Of a stretch of DNA of 10,498 bases, positions 1 to 6,703 are shown one piece after another (position 1 is the stretch's first letter; the number at the start of each line of letters is the position of its first letter). The stretch is from Lawsonibacter sp. (GTDB lineage Bacteria > Bacillota > Clostridia > Oscillospirales > Oscillospiraceae), in NCBI GenBank assembly GCA_022798155.1, contig JAAWLY010000071.1, forward strand, positions 1-10,498. Reading direction: 5' to 3'. The notes under the pieces are model-generated. The model was not told where the DNA came from and made no database searches. It worked only from the letters and a program-made list of their open reading frames with translations. A program made the translations under genes and the position numbers.

Positions 1-534
1 ATTCTGAACGGTATCCGGGCCGAGGACATCCACTTCGAGGGCTCCCTGGGGGCCCCCTCCGACGTCTCTTACCATCCCGGCCGCTTTGCCACAATTTGGT
101 GCGGCACCAATCAGGTGGGCGTGATGGGCCAGATCCACCCCAACGTGGCGAAAAACTTTGGCGTGGACGGGGAGCTGTACTGCGCTGAGTTGAGTTTCGA
201 TTCCCTGTACTATCACGCCATGGGTCCCGACCCCGAGTACGTCCCCCTGCCCAGGTTCCCCTCGGTCACCCGGGACATCGCCGTGGTGTGCGATGAGTCT
301 GTCACCGTGGGCACGCTGGAGAACGCCATCCGCAAGGGGGCCAAGGGGCTCCTCAAAGAAGCCGCCCTCTTCGACATCTACCGGGGTAAGGGCATCGACG
401 AGGGCAAGAAGTCGGTGGCCTTCAGCCTGGTCCTCCGCTCCGACGACCGCTCCCTCACCAGCGAGGAGGCCGACGAGGATATCACATCCATCCTGGAGGC
501 GCTGGAAAAAGAGTGCGGGGCGAAGCTGCGGTAA
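1..534 (+). CDS. pheT: Phenylalanine--tRNA ligase beta subunit, C-terminal part (5' truncated by window)
   Basis: This is the last 177 residues of the beta chain of the cytoplasmic alpha2-beta2 enzyme that charges tRNA-Phe with phenylalanine. The frame is open from base 1, so the start lies outside; beta chains are usually near 800 residues, so about the last fifth is present. Visible residues 1-75 are the end of the catalytic-like core of the beta chain, with the family motif HPGR (25-28) and the segment VGVMGQIHP (39-47). Residues about 83-177 form the FDX-ACB ferredoxin-fold anticodon-binding domain, beginning PRFPSVTRDIA and including the typical FDIYRGKG and SLVLRSDDRSLT segments. pheS is expected just upstream. 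The stop codon TAA (532-534) overlaps the ribosome site of the next gene, suggesting translational coupling. Nothing in the visible part is abnormal. Identification rests on family motifs recognised by eye and is very secure. Confidence 0.97.
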   Translation: MLNGIRAEDIHFEGSLGAPSDVSYHPGRFATIWCGTNQVGVMGQIHPNVAKNFGVDGELYCAELSFDSLYYHAMGPDPEYVPLPRFPSVTRDIAVVCDESVTVGTLENAIRKGAKGLLKEAALFDIYRGKGIDEGKKSVAFSLVLRSDDRSLTSEEADEDITSILEALEKECGAKLR

Positions 535-540
535 GGAGGA
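533..540 (+). promoter_or_regulatory. Ribosome binding site of the threonine aldolase gene
   Basis: AAGGAGGA lies 4 nt before the ATG at 545 and shares its first two bases with the pheT stop codon. It fixes the start at 545 rather than at the in-frame ATG at 293 inside pheT. The overlap suggests that ribosomes finishing pheT can reinitiate here. Confidence 0.85.
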
Positions 541-544
541 TAGT

Positions 545-1576
545 ATGATCCGTTTTGAATGCGACTACACCACCGGGGCTCACCCCAAGATCCTGGAGGC
601 CCTGGTAAACAGCAACAGTGAGGCCACCCCTGGCTATGGGGTGGACATCCACTGCGAACACGCCCGGGCCATGCTCCGGGAGCTGTGCCAGGCCCCCGAC
701 GCCGGGGTCCACTTCCTGGTGGGCGGCACCCAGGCCAACACCACCATCATTGCCGCCGCCCTGCGGCCCCACCAGGGGGCGCTGTGCGCCGAAACGGGCC
801 ACATCAACACCCACGAGTCCGGGGCCATCGAGTCCACCGGCCACAAAGTTCTGGCGCTGCCCGCCGAAAGCGGCAAGATCACCGCCGGGCAGATCGACCA
901 GTACTGCCAGGACCACTACGACAACGTGGCCTGGGAGCACATGGTCCAGCCGGGGATGGTCTACCTGTCCCACCCCACCGAGCTGGGGACTGTATACACC
1001 CTGGCGGAGCTGGAGGCCATCCACGAGGTCTGTGTTCGGTGGCGGCTGCCCCTGTTCGTGGACGGGGCCCGGCTGGCCTGCGGCCTGGCGGCGTCGGACA
1101 TCACCCTGCCCGATTTGGCCCGGCTGTGCGATACGTTCTACCTGGGGGGCACCAAAGCGGGGCTGCTCTTCGGGGAAGCGGTGGTCATCCCCAACCCCAA
1201 TCTAAACCACGATTTCCGCTATCTTATCAAGCAGCACGGCGGGATGCTGGCCAAGGGCCGGCTGCTGGGGGTGCAGTTTGAGGCCTTCCTCACCGACGGG
1301 CTGTTCCTGGAAATTGGCCGAAAGGAGGTAGCCCAGGCTCTGCGCATCCGGGACGCCTTCCAGGCCGAGGGCTGTCCTCTCTTTGTGGACTCCGCCACCA
1401 ACCAGCAGTTCCCCGTGCTGACCAACGGCGCGGTGTCGGTCCTGAAGAGCAAATACTCCTTTGAGGTCTGGGAGAAGGTAGACCAGGCCCGCACCGCCGT
1501 CCGGTTCTGCACCTCCTGGTCCACCACGGACGCGGACGTGGACGCGCTGATAGAAGACATCCGGGGGCTTCCATGA
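545..1576 (+). CDS. ltaE: Low-specificity L-threonine aldolase (PLP-dependent beta-eliminating lyase family)
   Basis: A 343-residue fold-type I PLP enzyme, expected in the cytoplasm, that splits L-threonine or L-allo-threonine into glycine and acetaldehyde. The full length matches the family (about 330-350). Visible landmarks are: an N-terminal substrate/PLP segment with NSNSEATPGYG (22-32); a PLP phosphate-binding loop VGGTQAN (59-65); ETGHINTHESGA (83-94), whose His86 should stack on the PLP ring; FVDGAR (171-176), with Asp173 expected to contact the pyridine nitrogen; and the Schiff-base lysine Lys204 in YLGGTKAGLLFGEA. The lysine motif GGTKxG is the version I associate with clostridial homologues rather than the E. 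coli LtaE form. The start at 545 is chosen from the AAGGAGGA ribosome site. The stop overlaps the next start as ATGA. Exact substrate preference (threonine, allo-threonine, phenylserine) cannot be read from sequence; a related beta-eliminating lyase is the main alternative. Confidence 0.92.
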   Translation: MIRFECDYTTGAHPKILEALVNSNSEATPGYGVDIHCEHARAMLRELCQAPDAGVHFLVGGTQANTTIIAAALRPHQGALCAETGHINTHESGAIESTGHKVLALPAESGKITAGQIDQYCQDHYDNVAWEHMVQPGMVYLSHPTELGTVYTLAELEAIHEVCVRWRLPLFVDGARLACGLAASDITLPDLARLCDTFYLGGTKAGLLFGEAVVIPNPNLNHDFRYLIKQHGGMLAKGRLLGVQFEAFLTDGLFLEIGRKEVAQALRIRDAFQAEGCPLFVDSATNQQFPVLTNGAVSVLKSKYSFEVWEKVDQARTAVRFCTSWSTTDADVDALIEDIRGLP

Positions 1577-2784
1577 GACGGTGCCTTTCTCTGCTGCTGG
1601 CCCTGGTCCTGCTGCTGCCGGGGTGCGGAAAAAAGGAAGATGAGGCCACTACTCAGCCCTGCGAGGTCATCGCCCGGGTCATGTGGGCCTGTACCTCTGA
1701 ATGCGGGGAGGACGACAGCCTGTTTCGCTGGTATCTCTATGCTGGAATGCAGCAACAGGGATTCGGCGAGGAGGAGGAATACCACAGCGACGAGGAAATG
1801 AACACTCTCCTCTCTGATTTCTACGGTCTGGAGGATCTGGACTGGTATGACGCGGCCATCGTCCGCATGGAAGGGGTCAGAGCCTTTGAACTGGCTGTGC
1901 TCTCGGTGCCGAAGGACAAACAGGATACGGTTGTAAAAGCCTTCCAGGCGCATCTGCTGGACCGGCAGGGGGCCTTTACCGGCTATGCCCCCGAGCAGGC
2001 CGCCCTGGTGGAGAACGGCAAGGTAATCACCTGCGGCCAGGAGGTGGCCCTGCTCATCTGCGAGAATGTCCCCGACGCCCAGAGCGCCTTTGAGCGCTGC
2101 TACGGCGACGGCGTCTTCGCCGAGGGGGTCCCGGATTTCCTCCGGCCTGAGCCGGAAAAGCGCCCTGACGGGCGCTATGTGTACACCGACCCGGAGACCG
2201 ACGACATGACCCTCTTTGACAGCTCCGCCATCCTGGCCGCCTGGGAGAGCGGGGACGACTCCGGGCTGTCCAAGCAGGACAAGGCGGTCCTGAAAGCGGC
2301 GGAGGCGGTCTTTGAGGAATGCGTCACCCCGGAGATGTCCGACTACGACAAGGAGCTGGCCCTGTACGCCTGGCTTACCGGGAATGTCACCTACGACCAG
2401 ACTCACTATGAGAAACAGGGCGCGCCCCGGACCTCCTACGAGCCCTACGGCCCGCTGATTGAGGGCAGGGGAGTCTGTCTGGGCTACGCCGAGACCTTCC
2501 GGCTGCTGATGGATATGGCGGGGATTGAATGTATCACTGTCACCGGGGCGGGCTTCCGGAACCGGGAGAACCACGCCTGGAACATGGTGAAGCTCAGCGG
2601 GGAGTGGTACTGTGTGGATTCAACATGGGATCACGTTCCCGTTGGCCCGCCTGACGGTCCGGAAAATCCTATCCAGTATGCCAACTATTTTAATGTCACC
2701 AGCCAGCACATGGCCGACACCGACCACCAGTGGGACTATGACAGCGTCCCCGAGGCCACGGCGGAGGACGGTGGCCGCCCCTGA
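1573..2784 (+). CDS. Lipoprotein with DUF4358-like domain and transglutaminase-like core
   Basis: A 403-residue predicted secreted lipoprotein. Residues 1-18 are a lipoprotein signal: MRRC, a Leu-rich stretch, then LLPGC with lipidated Cys18, followed by a charged GKKEDE linker. Residues about 28-175 resemble DUF4358 domains of clostridial lipoproteins (FELAVLSVPKDKQDTV, then GYAPEQAALVENGKVITCGQEVALLI). Residues about 235-385 form a transglutaminase-like papain fold with a complete triad: Cys302 in GRGVCLGYAETFRLL, His334 in ENHAWNMVKL, and Asp349 in WYCVDSTWD. Such proteins are thought to act on peptides, peptidoglycan or surface proteins outside the membrane, but the reaction here is unknown. 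The start overlaps the stop of the aldolase gene (ATGA), so it is probably translated from the same message, although an extracytoplasmic protein has no obvious link to pheT or aldolase. The domain combination, an N-terminal DUF4358-like part plus transglutaminase core, is assigned by eye; the core is sure, the DUF less so. Confidence 0.85.
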   Translation: MRRCLSLLLALVLLLPGCGKKEDEATTQPCEVIARVMWACTSECGEDDSLFRWYLYAGMQQQGFGEEEEYHSDEEMNTLLSDFYGLEDLDWYDAAIVRMEGVRAFELAVLSVPKDKQDTVVKAFQAHLLDRQGAFTGYAPEQAALVENGKVITCGQEVALLICENVPDAQSAFERCYGDGVFAEGVPDFLRPEPEKRPDGRYVYTDPETDDMTLFDSSAILAAWESGDDSGLSKQDKAVLKAAEAVFEECVTPEMSDYDKELALYAWLTGNVTYDQTHYEKQGAPRTSYEPYGPLIEGRGVCLGYAETFRLLMDMAGIECITVTGAGFRNRENHAWNMVKLSGEWYCVDSTWDHVPVGPPDGPENPIQYANYFNVTSQHMADTDHQWDYDSVPEATAEDGGRP

Positions 2785-2792
2785 ACCGTGAA

Positions 2793-2826
2793 AAACCGCC
2801 CCCCGGCGCAGGCCGGAGGGCGGTTT
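2793..2826. terminator. Bidirectional intrinsic terminator between convergent genes
   Basis: AAACCGCCC (2793-2801) pairs with GGGCGGTTT (2818-2826), and an inner CCGG/CCGG (2803-2806 with 2813-2816) extends the stem. Read on the plus strand it follows the lipoprotein stop by 8 bp and has a short T run (TTT). Read on the minus strand it follows the YjiH stop by 14 bp and has a better TTTTT run (complement of 2791-2795). It therefore can serve both convergent transcripts, more strongly for the minus-strand gene. Confidence 0.85.
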
Positions 2827-2840
2827 CAATGTATACAGAC

Positions 2841-4172
2841 TTACAGGGGGACGCCCAGCACGGGGAACAGGAACCGGACCACTACGCCGGCAATCAGCAG
2901 CGAGAGGATGACACGCTCTACCCAGATGATGACGATATCTTTCAGGGAGATGTCGATGTCGGTACCCAGCACGCAGGGGATGGAGGCGGAGAAGAACAGC
3001 ACCTCAGACACGCAGAGAATGGCAATCACATACTGAGACATGGGGGAGCCCTCGCCCACGATGCCCACGGGAAGGAACATCTCAGCCAGACTGATGGCGC
3101 AGGCCTTGCCCATCATAACGGCCTCGGAACCAAAGCCCAGAAGCAGGGCAAAGGGGACAAAGATGTAGCCAATGATGGTGAACAGGGGGGTGTACTCCGC
3201 CAGCAGCAGACCCAAAAAGCCGATGGACATGAGGGAGGGGCCGATACCCAGGGCCATATTCAGGCCGTCGATAAAGTTCTCGGTCAGGCCTTCCACAATG
3301 CCAGGGGCGTTGGAGCAGGCCTCCAGGCCCTCACTCACGGCGGTGGAGACCAGCTTGCCCCGCTCAGGGACGGGCTCAGGGATGGTGTTCATCCCGTTAT
3401 AGCCGGTGTCCGGCTTCCGGGACAGGGGGTAGATGCGGGTGGTGATAGCCGTGACGATGAAGGTAATGATCAGGGTGGACCAGAAGTAGAGATTCCAGTG
3501 GTTCTCCAGCAGGCCGGCGGAGCGGGCCACAATAATCATAAAGGTGGCGGATACGGTGGAGAAGCCGGTGGCGATGATGGAGGCCTCCTTGGTGGAGTAG
3601 AAGCCCTCTTTATACACCCGGTTGGTGATGAGCAGGCCCACGGAGTAGCTGCCCACGAAGGAAGCCACAGCGTCCACAGCGGAGCGGCCGGGGGTCTTCC
3701 ACACGGGGCGCATGACGGGCCGCATAAACACGCCGATGAACTCCATCAGGCCGTAATTGATGAGGAAGGACAGGAACACCGCGCCCACAGGCACCAGGGA
3801 GGTGACGGGGACCACCACCTTGCCGTAGATGAAGGGGAGCATGTTGGTGTCATACCAGCGCGCAGGGCCGGCCTTGGTCAGCCAGATGATGAGGAAGGGG
3901 ATGGCCAACAGCTTCAGGATAGAGAACACCGTGGTCACCTTGTCTTTGTTCCAGGTCTTGCGGAGGAAGGGCAGCACTGCGCCCACCGTCACAATAACCG
4001 CGCCGTAGACCACGTCGAAGAAGGGAATGGACCGGATGGTGGTGACGATGTGGTCCACCGGAATGGAGTTGCTCCCATTGAAGGGAACCGTAATAAAGAA
4101 CATAAAGATGCCGATGGCGTTTAGGACAATAAATTTTGCGATGTTGGAGCCGCTTTTTGCTTTCTCGCTCAT
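2841..4172 (-). CDS. YjiH-family multi-pass membrane protein (nucleoside-recognition/Gate domain)
   Basis: A 443-residue integral membrane protein resembling the YjiH family (COG3314), which carries the Gate domain also found in nucleoside transporters and spore-maturation proteins. It is a predicted permease whose substrate is unknown. About ten hydrophobic segments are visible, for example near residues 12-30, 53-71, 79-98, 120-145, 197-217, 228-245, 312-345, 380-398 and 412-437. The conserved-looking block GRSAVDAVASFVGSYSVGLL (162-181) followed by NRVYKEGFYSTKEASIIATGFSTVSAT is the Gate signature region. A long soluble loop with charged residues lies near 250-300. The start at 4172 (MSEKAKSG) is chosen because AGGAGGT sits 6 nt upstream; an upstream in-frame ATG at 4232 would add 20 residues that read through the leader. 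The gene is single, with its own promoter and terminator, beside but separate from the arginine operon. A role in arginine or ornithine movement is possible but unsupported. Confidence 0.85.
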   Translation of the reverse strand: MSEKAKSGSNIAKFIVLNAIGIFMFFITVPFNGSNSIPVDHIVTTIRSIPFFDVVYGAVIVTVGAVLPFLRKTWNKDKVTTVFSILKLLAIPFLIIWLTKAGPARWYDTNMLPFIYGKVVVPVTSLVPVGAVFLSFLINYGLMEFIGVFMRPVMRPVWKTPGRSAVDAVASFVGSYSVGLLITNRVYKEGFYSTKEASIIATGFSTVSATFMIIVARSAGLLENHWNLYFWSTLIITFIVTAITTRIYPLSRKPDTGYNGMNTIPEPVPERGKLVSTAVSEGLEACSNAPGIVEGLTENFIDGLNMALGIGPSLMSIGFLGLLLAEYTPLFTIIGYIFVPFALLLGFGSEAVMMGKACAISLAEMFLPVGIVGEGSPMSQYVIAILCVSEVLFFSASIPCVLGTDIDISLKDIVIIWVERVILSLLIAGVVVRFLFPVLGVPL

Positions 4173-4178
4173 ACTGTT

Positions 4179-4185
4179 ACCTCCT
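4179..4185 (-). promoter_or_regulatory. Ribosome binding site of the YjiH-family gene
   Basis: The minus strand reads AGGAGGT, 6 nt before the ATG at 4172. It decides the start against the upstream in-frame ATG at 4232, which has no comparable site. Confidence 0.85.
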
Positions 4186-4196
4186 GCACAATTTTG

Positions 4197-4252
4197 TAAG
4201 AAACCGTCCTTTGGGCCGGCCTCTTCTTCCACCGTTCATTCACAGTTTCTTA
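4197..4252 (-). other. Stem-loop in the 5' leader of the YjiH-family gene
   Basis: In the minus-strand transcript UAAGAAACUGU (complement of 4252-4242) can pair with ACGGUUUCUUA (complement of 4207-4197), an 11-bp stem with one G-U pair. The enclosed 34 nt hold a GGCCGGCC palindrome (4215-4222). The stem would begin within a few nucleotides of the predicted transcription start and end 11 nt before the ribosome site. It could protect the 5' end or regulate translation. I recognise no known riboswitch class in it. Confidence 0.45.
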
Positions 4253-4261
4253 ACAAATGGC

Positions 4262-4290
4262 ATTATAGCACCTCCGCCTCCCCTTTGCAA
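4262..4290 (-). promoter_or_regulatory. Sigma-A promoter for the YjiH-family gene
   Basis: On the minus strand there is TTGCAA (-35; 4290-4285), a spacer of exactly 17 bp, then TATAAT (-10; 4267-4262), with TGC directly before the -10 box (extended -10 type). This is close to the vegetative consensus and predicts a start near 4255 and a leader of about 80 nt. It lies just downstream of the argF terminator, so the gene is a separate transcription unit. Confidence 0.85.
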
Positions 4291-4322
4291 GGTTCCTTCC
4301 TGTTTTCTTTCATTTTTTAAGC

Positions 4323-4359
4323 GGAAAGCAAACTGTCTCCCGGCAGAGCCGGGAGACAG
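4323..4359 (-). terminator. Intrinsic terminator of the arginine operon
   Basis: CTGTCTCCCGGC (4333-4344), loop AGA, then GCCGGGAGACAG (4348-4359) gives a perfect 12-bp stem. On the minus strand it is followed by the T-rich TTTGCTTTCC (complement of 4332-4323). It starts 6 bp past the argF stop and marks the end of the operon. The interrupted T tract may allow some readthrough. Confidence 0.88.
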
Positions 4360-4365
4360 CGCGCT

Positions 4366-5286
4366 TTATTCCGTTTCCTTCATCAGCAGATACATGACCG
4401 CTTTCTGGGCGTGGAGGCGGTTCTCCGCCTCGTCGAAGATCTCCTCCGCATGGGCCTCGAAGACCTCCTCGGTGATCTCCTCCCCCCGGTGGGCGGGCAG
4501 GCAGTGCTGCACCATGCAGCCCTCATTGGTCAGCGCCATCAGATTCGCGTCCACGCAGTAGCCCTGGAAGGCCTTCTCCCGCACCGCCTTCTCCTCCTCC
4601 TGGCCCATAGAGGCCCACACGTCGGTAAACACCACGTCGGCGCCCGCAGCGGCGTCTTTGGGGGCACGGCAGAGAGAGAACTTATGGGCGGGGCTGCTCT
4701 TGGCAAACTCCAGCACCTGCTGGTCGGGGTCGTAGCCCTCAGGGCAGGCCACCGCCACCTCCATCCCCATTTTCAGCCCGCCCACAATCAGGGAGTTGGC
4801 CATGTTGTTGCCGTCGCCGATGTAGCACAGCTTCAGTCCCTCCAGCGCCGCCTTGTGCTCCCGGACGGTGAGCAGGTCGGCCAGCACCTGGCAGGGGTGG
4901 CAGAAGTCAGTCAGGCCGTTGATTACCGGGATGCTGGCGCATTTGGCCAGCTCCTCCACCTCGTTCTGGCCAAAGGTGCGGATCATGATGCCGTCGCAGT
5001 AGCGGCTGAGCACCCGGGCGGTGTCCTGAACCGGCTCCCCCCGGCCAATCTGGCTCTCCTTGCCCGACAGAAACAGGGCGTGGCCTCCCAGCTGGAACAT
5101 GCCCGTCTCAAAGGACACCCGGGTCCGGGTGGAGTTCTTCTCGAAAATCATGGCCAGGGTCTTGCCCTCCAGGTACTTCTGGGGGATGTTGTGCTTCTTC
5201 TCATATTTCAGCTGGTCCGCTGTGTTCAAAATATCGGTAATGTCCTGGGCGGACAGGTCCAGCAGTTTTAACAGGTCTTTTTTCAT
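4366..5286 (-). CDS. argF: Ornithine carbamoyltransferase
   Basis: A 306-residue cytoplasmic enzyme, normally a trimer, that joins carbamoyl phosphate to L-ornithine to give citrulline. The length is typical of the family. The carbamoyl-phosphate loop STRTR is at 52-56 (in FEKNSTRTRVSFE). HPCQ is at 130-133 (in FCHPCQVLADLLT), a binding-site motif shared with aspartate carbamoyltransferase. Ornithine-site motifs are TDVWASMG (221-228) and HCLP (261-264), which together separate it from aspartate carbamoyltransferase. Start: ATG at 5286, with GAGGAG (5300-5295) 8 nt upstream. It is the last gene of the operon, 119 bp after argD, and that gap holds a palindromic element. The protein could in principle serve arginine breakdown (arcB), but company with argC, argJ, argB and argD argues for the anabolic role. 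Confidence 0.97.
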   Translation of the reverse strand: MKKDLLKLLDLSAQDITDILNTADQLKYEKKHNIPQKYLEGKTLAMIFEKNSTRTRVSFETGMFQLGGHALFLSGKESQIGRGEPVQDTARVLSRYCDGIMIRTFGQNEVEELAKCASIPVINGLTDFCHPCQVLADLLTVREHKAALEGLKLCYIGDGNNMANSLIVGGLKMGMEVAVACPEGYDPDQQVLEFAKSSPAHKFSLCRAPKDAAAGADVVFTDVWASMGQEEEKAVREKAFQGYCVDANLMALTNEGCMVQHCLPAHRGEEITEEVFEAHAEEIFDEAENRLHAQKAVMYLLMKETE

Positions 5287-5317
5287 GGTCTCCGCTCCTC
5301 ACGAATGTTGATTTGCG

Positions 5318-5401
5318 TGCAGGGGCGCATATTATGCGCCCACGGGCGGCCACAGGCCGCCCCTACGCGGTATGTACGGGCGGATGATGTCCACCCGTAC
5401 A
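5318..5401. repeat. Palindromic intergenic element A (argD-argF gap)
   Basis: Three consecutive hairpins make up 84 bp. GGGCGCAT/ATGCGCCC (5323-5330 with 5334-5341, loop ATT) and GGGCGGCC/GGCCGCCC (5344-5351 with 5355-5362, loop ACA) lie inside a unit with ends TGCAGGGGC and GCCCCTACG (5318-5367). A further separate unit, TGTACGGGCGGA/TCCACCCGTACA (5373-5384 with 5390-5401), has one mismatch that becomes G-U in the minus-strand RNA. The element begins 4 bp after the argD stop. It belongs to the same family as elements B, C and D. No T run follows the stems on the transcript strand, so terminator function is unlikely. Confidence 0.8.
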
Positions 5402-5405
5402 AAAA

Positions 5406-6584
5406 TCAGCTCAGCGTTTCCCTCAAAATCGCCAGCCCCTTGTCCATCTCCTCCTGGGTGATGGTCAGCGGGGGCAGGAAGCGCAGGCCGGGGCCGGCGG
5501 TGAGTACCAGCAGGCCGTTTTCAATCAGCTTGGCGGCCAGCTCCTGGTTGCTCTTATCTCCTTTCACCTCAATGCCGATCATCAGGCCCAGTCCCCGGGT
5601 CTTGCCCAGGCAGGGCAGGTTCATCTCCTCCACCTGGGCCCGGAGGTAGGCCCCTTTCTCCCTCACCTGGGCCAGGAAGACGTCGTCCAGCCGCTCCAGC
5701 ACATGGCAGGCGGCGGCGGCGGCGATGGGGTTGCCCCCGAAGGTAGTGCCGTGGGTGCCGGGGGAGAAAACAGCCTTGCACTTCTCATTGGCCATCACGC
5801 CGCCGAAGGGCAGGCCGCCGGCAATCCCCTTGGCGAAGGAGACCACGTCAGGCTGGATATTATACTGCTGGAAGGCGAACAGCGTCCCTGTGCGGCCCAC
5901 GCCGGTCTGGACCTCGTCAATCAGGAGCAGCCAGTCCCGTTTGGCGCACAGGTCGGCCACCTTCTGGACAAACTCCTGCTCCAGGGGCAGCACACCTCCC
6001 TCCCCCTGGACCAGCTCCATCATGACCGCGCACACATCGTGGCCGGCCACCGCCTCTACGCTGTCCAAGTCGTTGGCGTCGGCGTAGCGGAAGCCCTCGG
6101 TGAAGGGGAAGAAGTAGTTGTGGAACTTGTCCTGGCCGGTGGCGGCCAGGGTGGTGATGGTGCGGCCGTGGAAAGAGTTGTGCAGGGTGATTACCGTTCC
6201 CCGGCCCTTGCCGTATTTGTCAAAGGACCACTTCCGGGCCAGCTTAATCATGGCCTCGTTGCCCTCCGCCCCGGAGTTGGCGAACATCACGTTAGCCATA
6301 CCGGTGCGGGTACACAGCGCCTGGGCCGCCAGGGCATAGGGGGCGGTATAAAACAGGTTGGAGATGTGGGCCAGCTTTCCCGCCTGATCGGCCACGGCCT
6401 TCAGCCAGCCCTCGTCGGCGTGGCCCAGGGAGGTCACCCCAATACCGGAGGTAAAGTCGATGTACTCCCTGCCGTTCACATCCCACAGAGTGGCCCCCCT
6501 CCCGTGGTCAATGGCCACGGGGAAGCGGCCATAGGAGTGCATAACGTACTGCTCGTCCAGGTTCTTAATCTCTTCAAAGGTCAT
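5406..6584 (-). CDS. argD: Acetylornithine aminotransferase
   Basis: A 392-residue class III PLP aminotransferase that converts N-acetylglutamate semialdehyde and glutamate to N2-acetylornithine and 2-oxoglutarate. The length is typical. Visible motifs are FANSGAEGNEAMIKLAR (101-117, phosphate-binding loop), HNSFHGRT (135-142), LLIDEVQTG (220-228) with Asp223 expected to contact the PLP nitrogen, the Schiff-base Lys252 in VSFAKGIAGGLPFG, and HGTTFGGNP (278-286). The start at 6584 has AAGGAGGA (6598-6591) 6 nt upstream. It sits between argB and argF in the arg operon, which makes this substrate far more likely than ornithine, 4-aminobutyrate or succinylornithine, although these relatives share the motifs. 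Palindromic elements flank the gene on both sides. Confidence 0.96.
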   Translation of the reverse strand: MTFEEIKNLDEQYVMHSYGRFPVAIDHGRGATLWDVNGREYIDFTSGIGVTSLGHADEGWLKAVADQAGKLAHISNLFYTAPYALAAQALCTRTGMANVMFANSGAEGNEAMIKLARKWSFDKYGKGRGTVITLHNSFHGRTITTLAATGQDKFHNYFFPFTEGFRYADANDLDSVEAVAGHDVCAVMMELVQGEGGVLPLEQEFVQKVADLCAKRDWLLLIDEVQTGVGRTGTLFAFQQYNIQPDVVSFAKGIAGGLPFGGVMANEKCKAVFSPGTHGTTFGGNPIAAAAACHVLERLDDVFLAQVREKGAYLRAQVEEMNLPCLGKTRGLGLMIGIEVKGDKSNQELAAKLIENGLLVLTAGPGLRFLPPLTITQEEMDKGLAILRETLS

Positions 6585-6605
6585 GGGGGTTCCTCCTTGT
6601 TGGCG

Positions 6606-6688
6606 TGTAGGGGCCGCCGCCCTCGGCGGCCCGCTGTTCCATGCAGATACCCGTATAAGACGGGCCGCCGAGGGCGGCGGCCCCTACA
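6606..6688. repeat. Palindromic intergenic element B (argB-argD gap), 28-bp perfect inverted repeat
   Basis: The left arm 6606-6633, beginning TGTAGGGGCCGCC, is perfectly complementary to the right arm 6661-6688, ending GGCGGCCCCTACA. The arms are 28 bp each with a 27-bp centre (6634-6660). Each arm is itself a hairpin: GGGCCGCCG/CGGCGGCCC with loop CCCT in the left arm (6611-6632). The element lies 15 bp past the argB stop and 7 bp before the argD ribosome site. It shares TGTAGGGGC ends with element C. Confidence 0.85.
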
Positions 6689-6703
6689 GAAAAACCGGTT
6701 CTC

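Noticed and set aside
293..544. Possible N-terminal extension of the threonine aldolase
   Set aside because: It would overlap pheT and gives an Arg/Ser/Pro-rich sequence unlike the family; the AAGGAGGA at 533-540 supports the start at 545.
1219..2574. A 451-codon minus-strand open frame opposite the aldolase and lipoprotein genes
   Set aside because: It spans two genes with strong motif support on the plus strand and has no recognisable domain or ribosome site.
2829..4124. A 431-codon plus-strand open frame opposite the YjiH-family gene
   Set aside because: Its product is a low-complexity His/Gly/Asp-rich chain with no domain; it is the complement of a clear membrane-protein gene in GC-rich DNA and has no ribosome site.
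4230..4245. Possible arginine-repressor (ARG box) site in the YjiH leader
   Set aside because: Only one half-site-like TGAATGAA is seen; no second half at the expected spacing.
5318..5401. CRISPR array or tandem repeat
   Set aside because: The units are single palindromic elements at separate gaps with no regular spacers and no cas genes.
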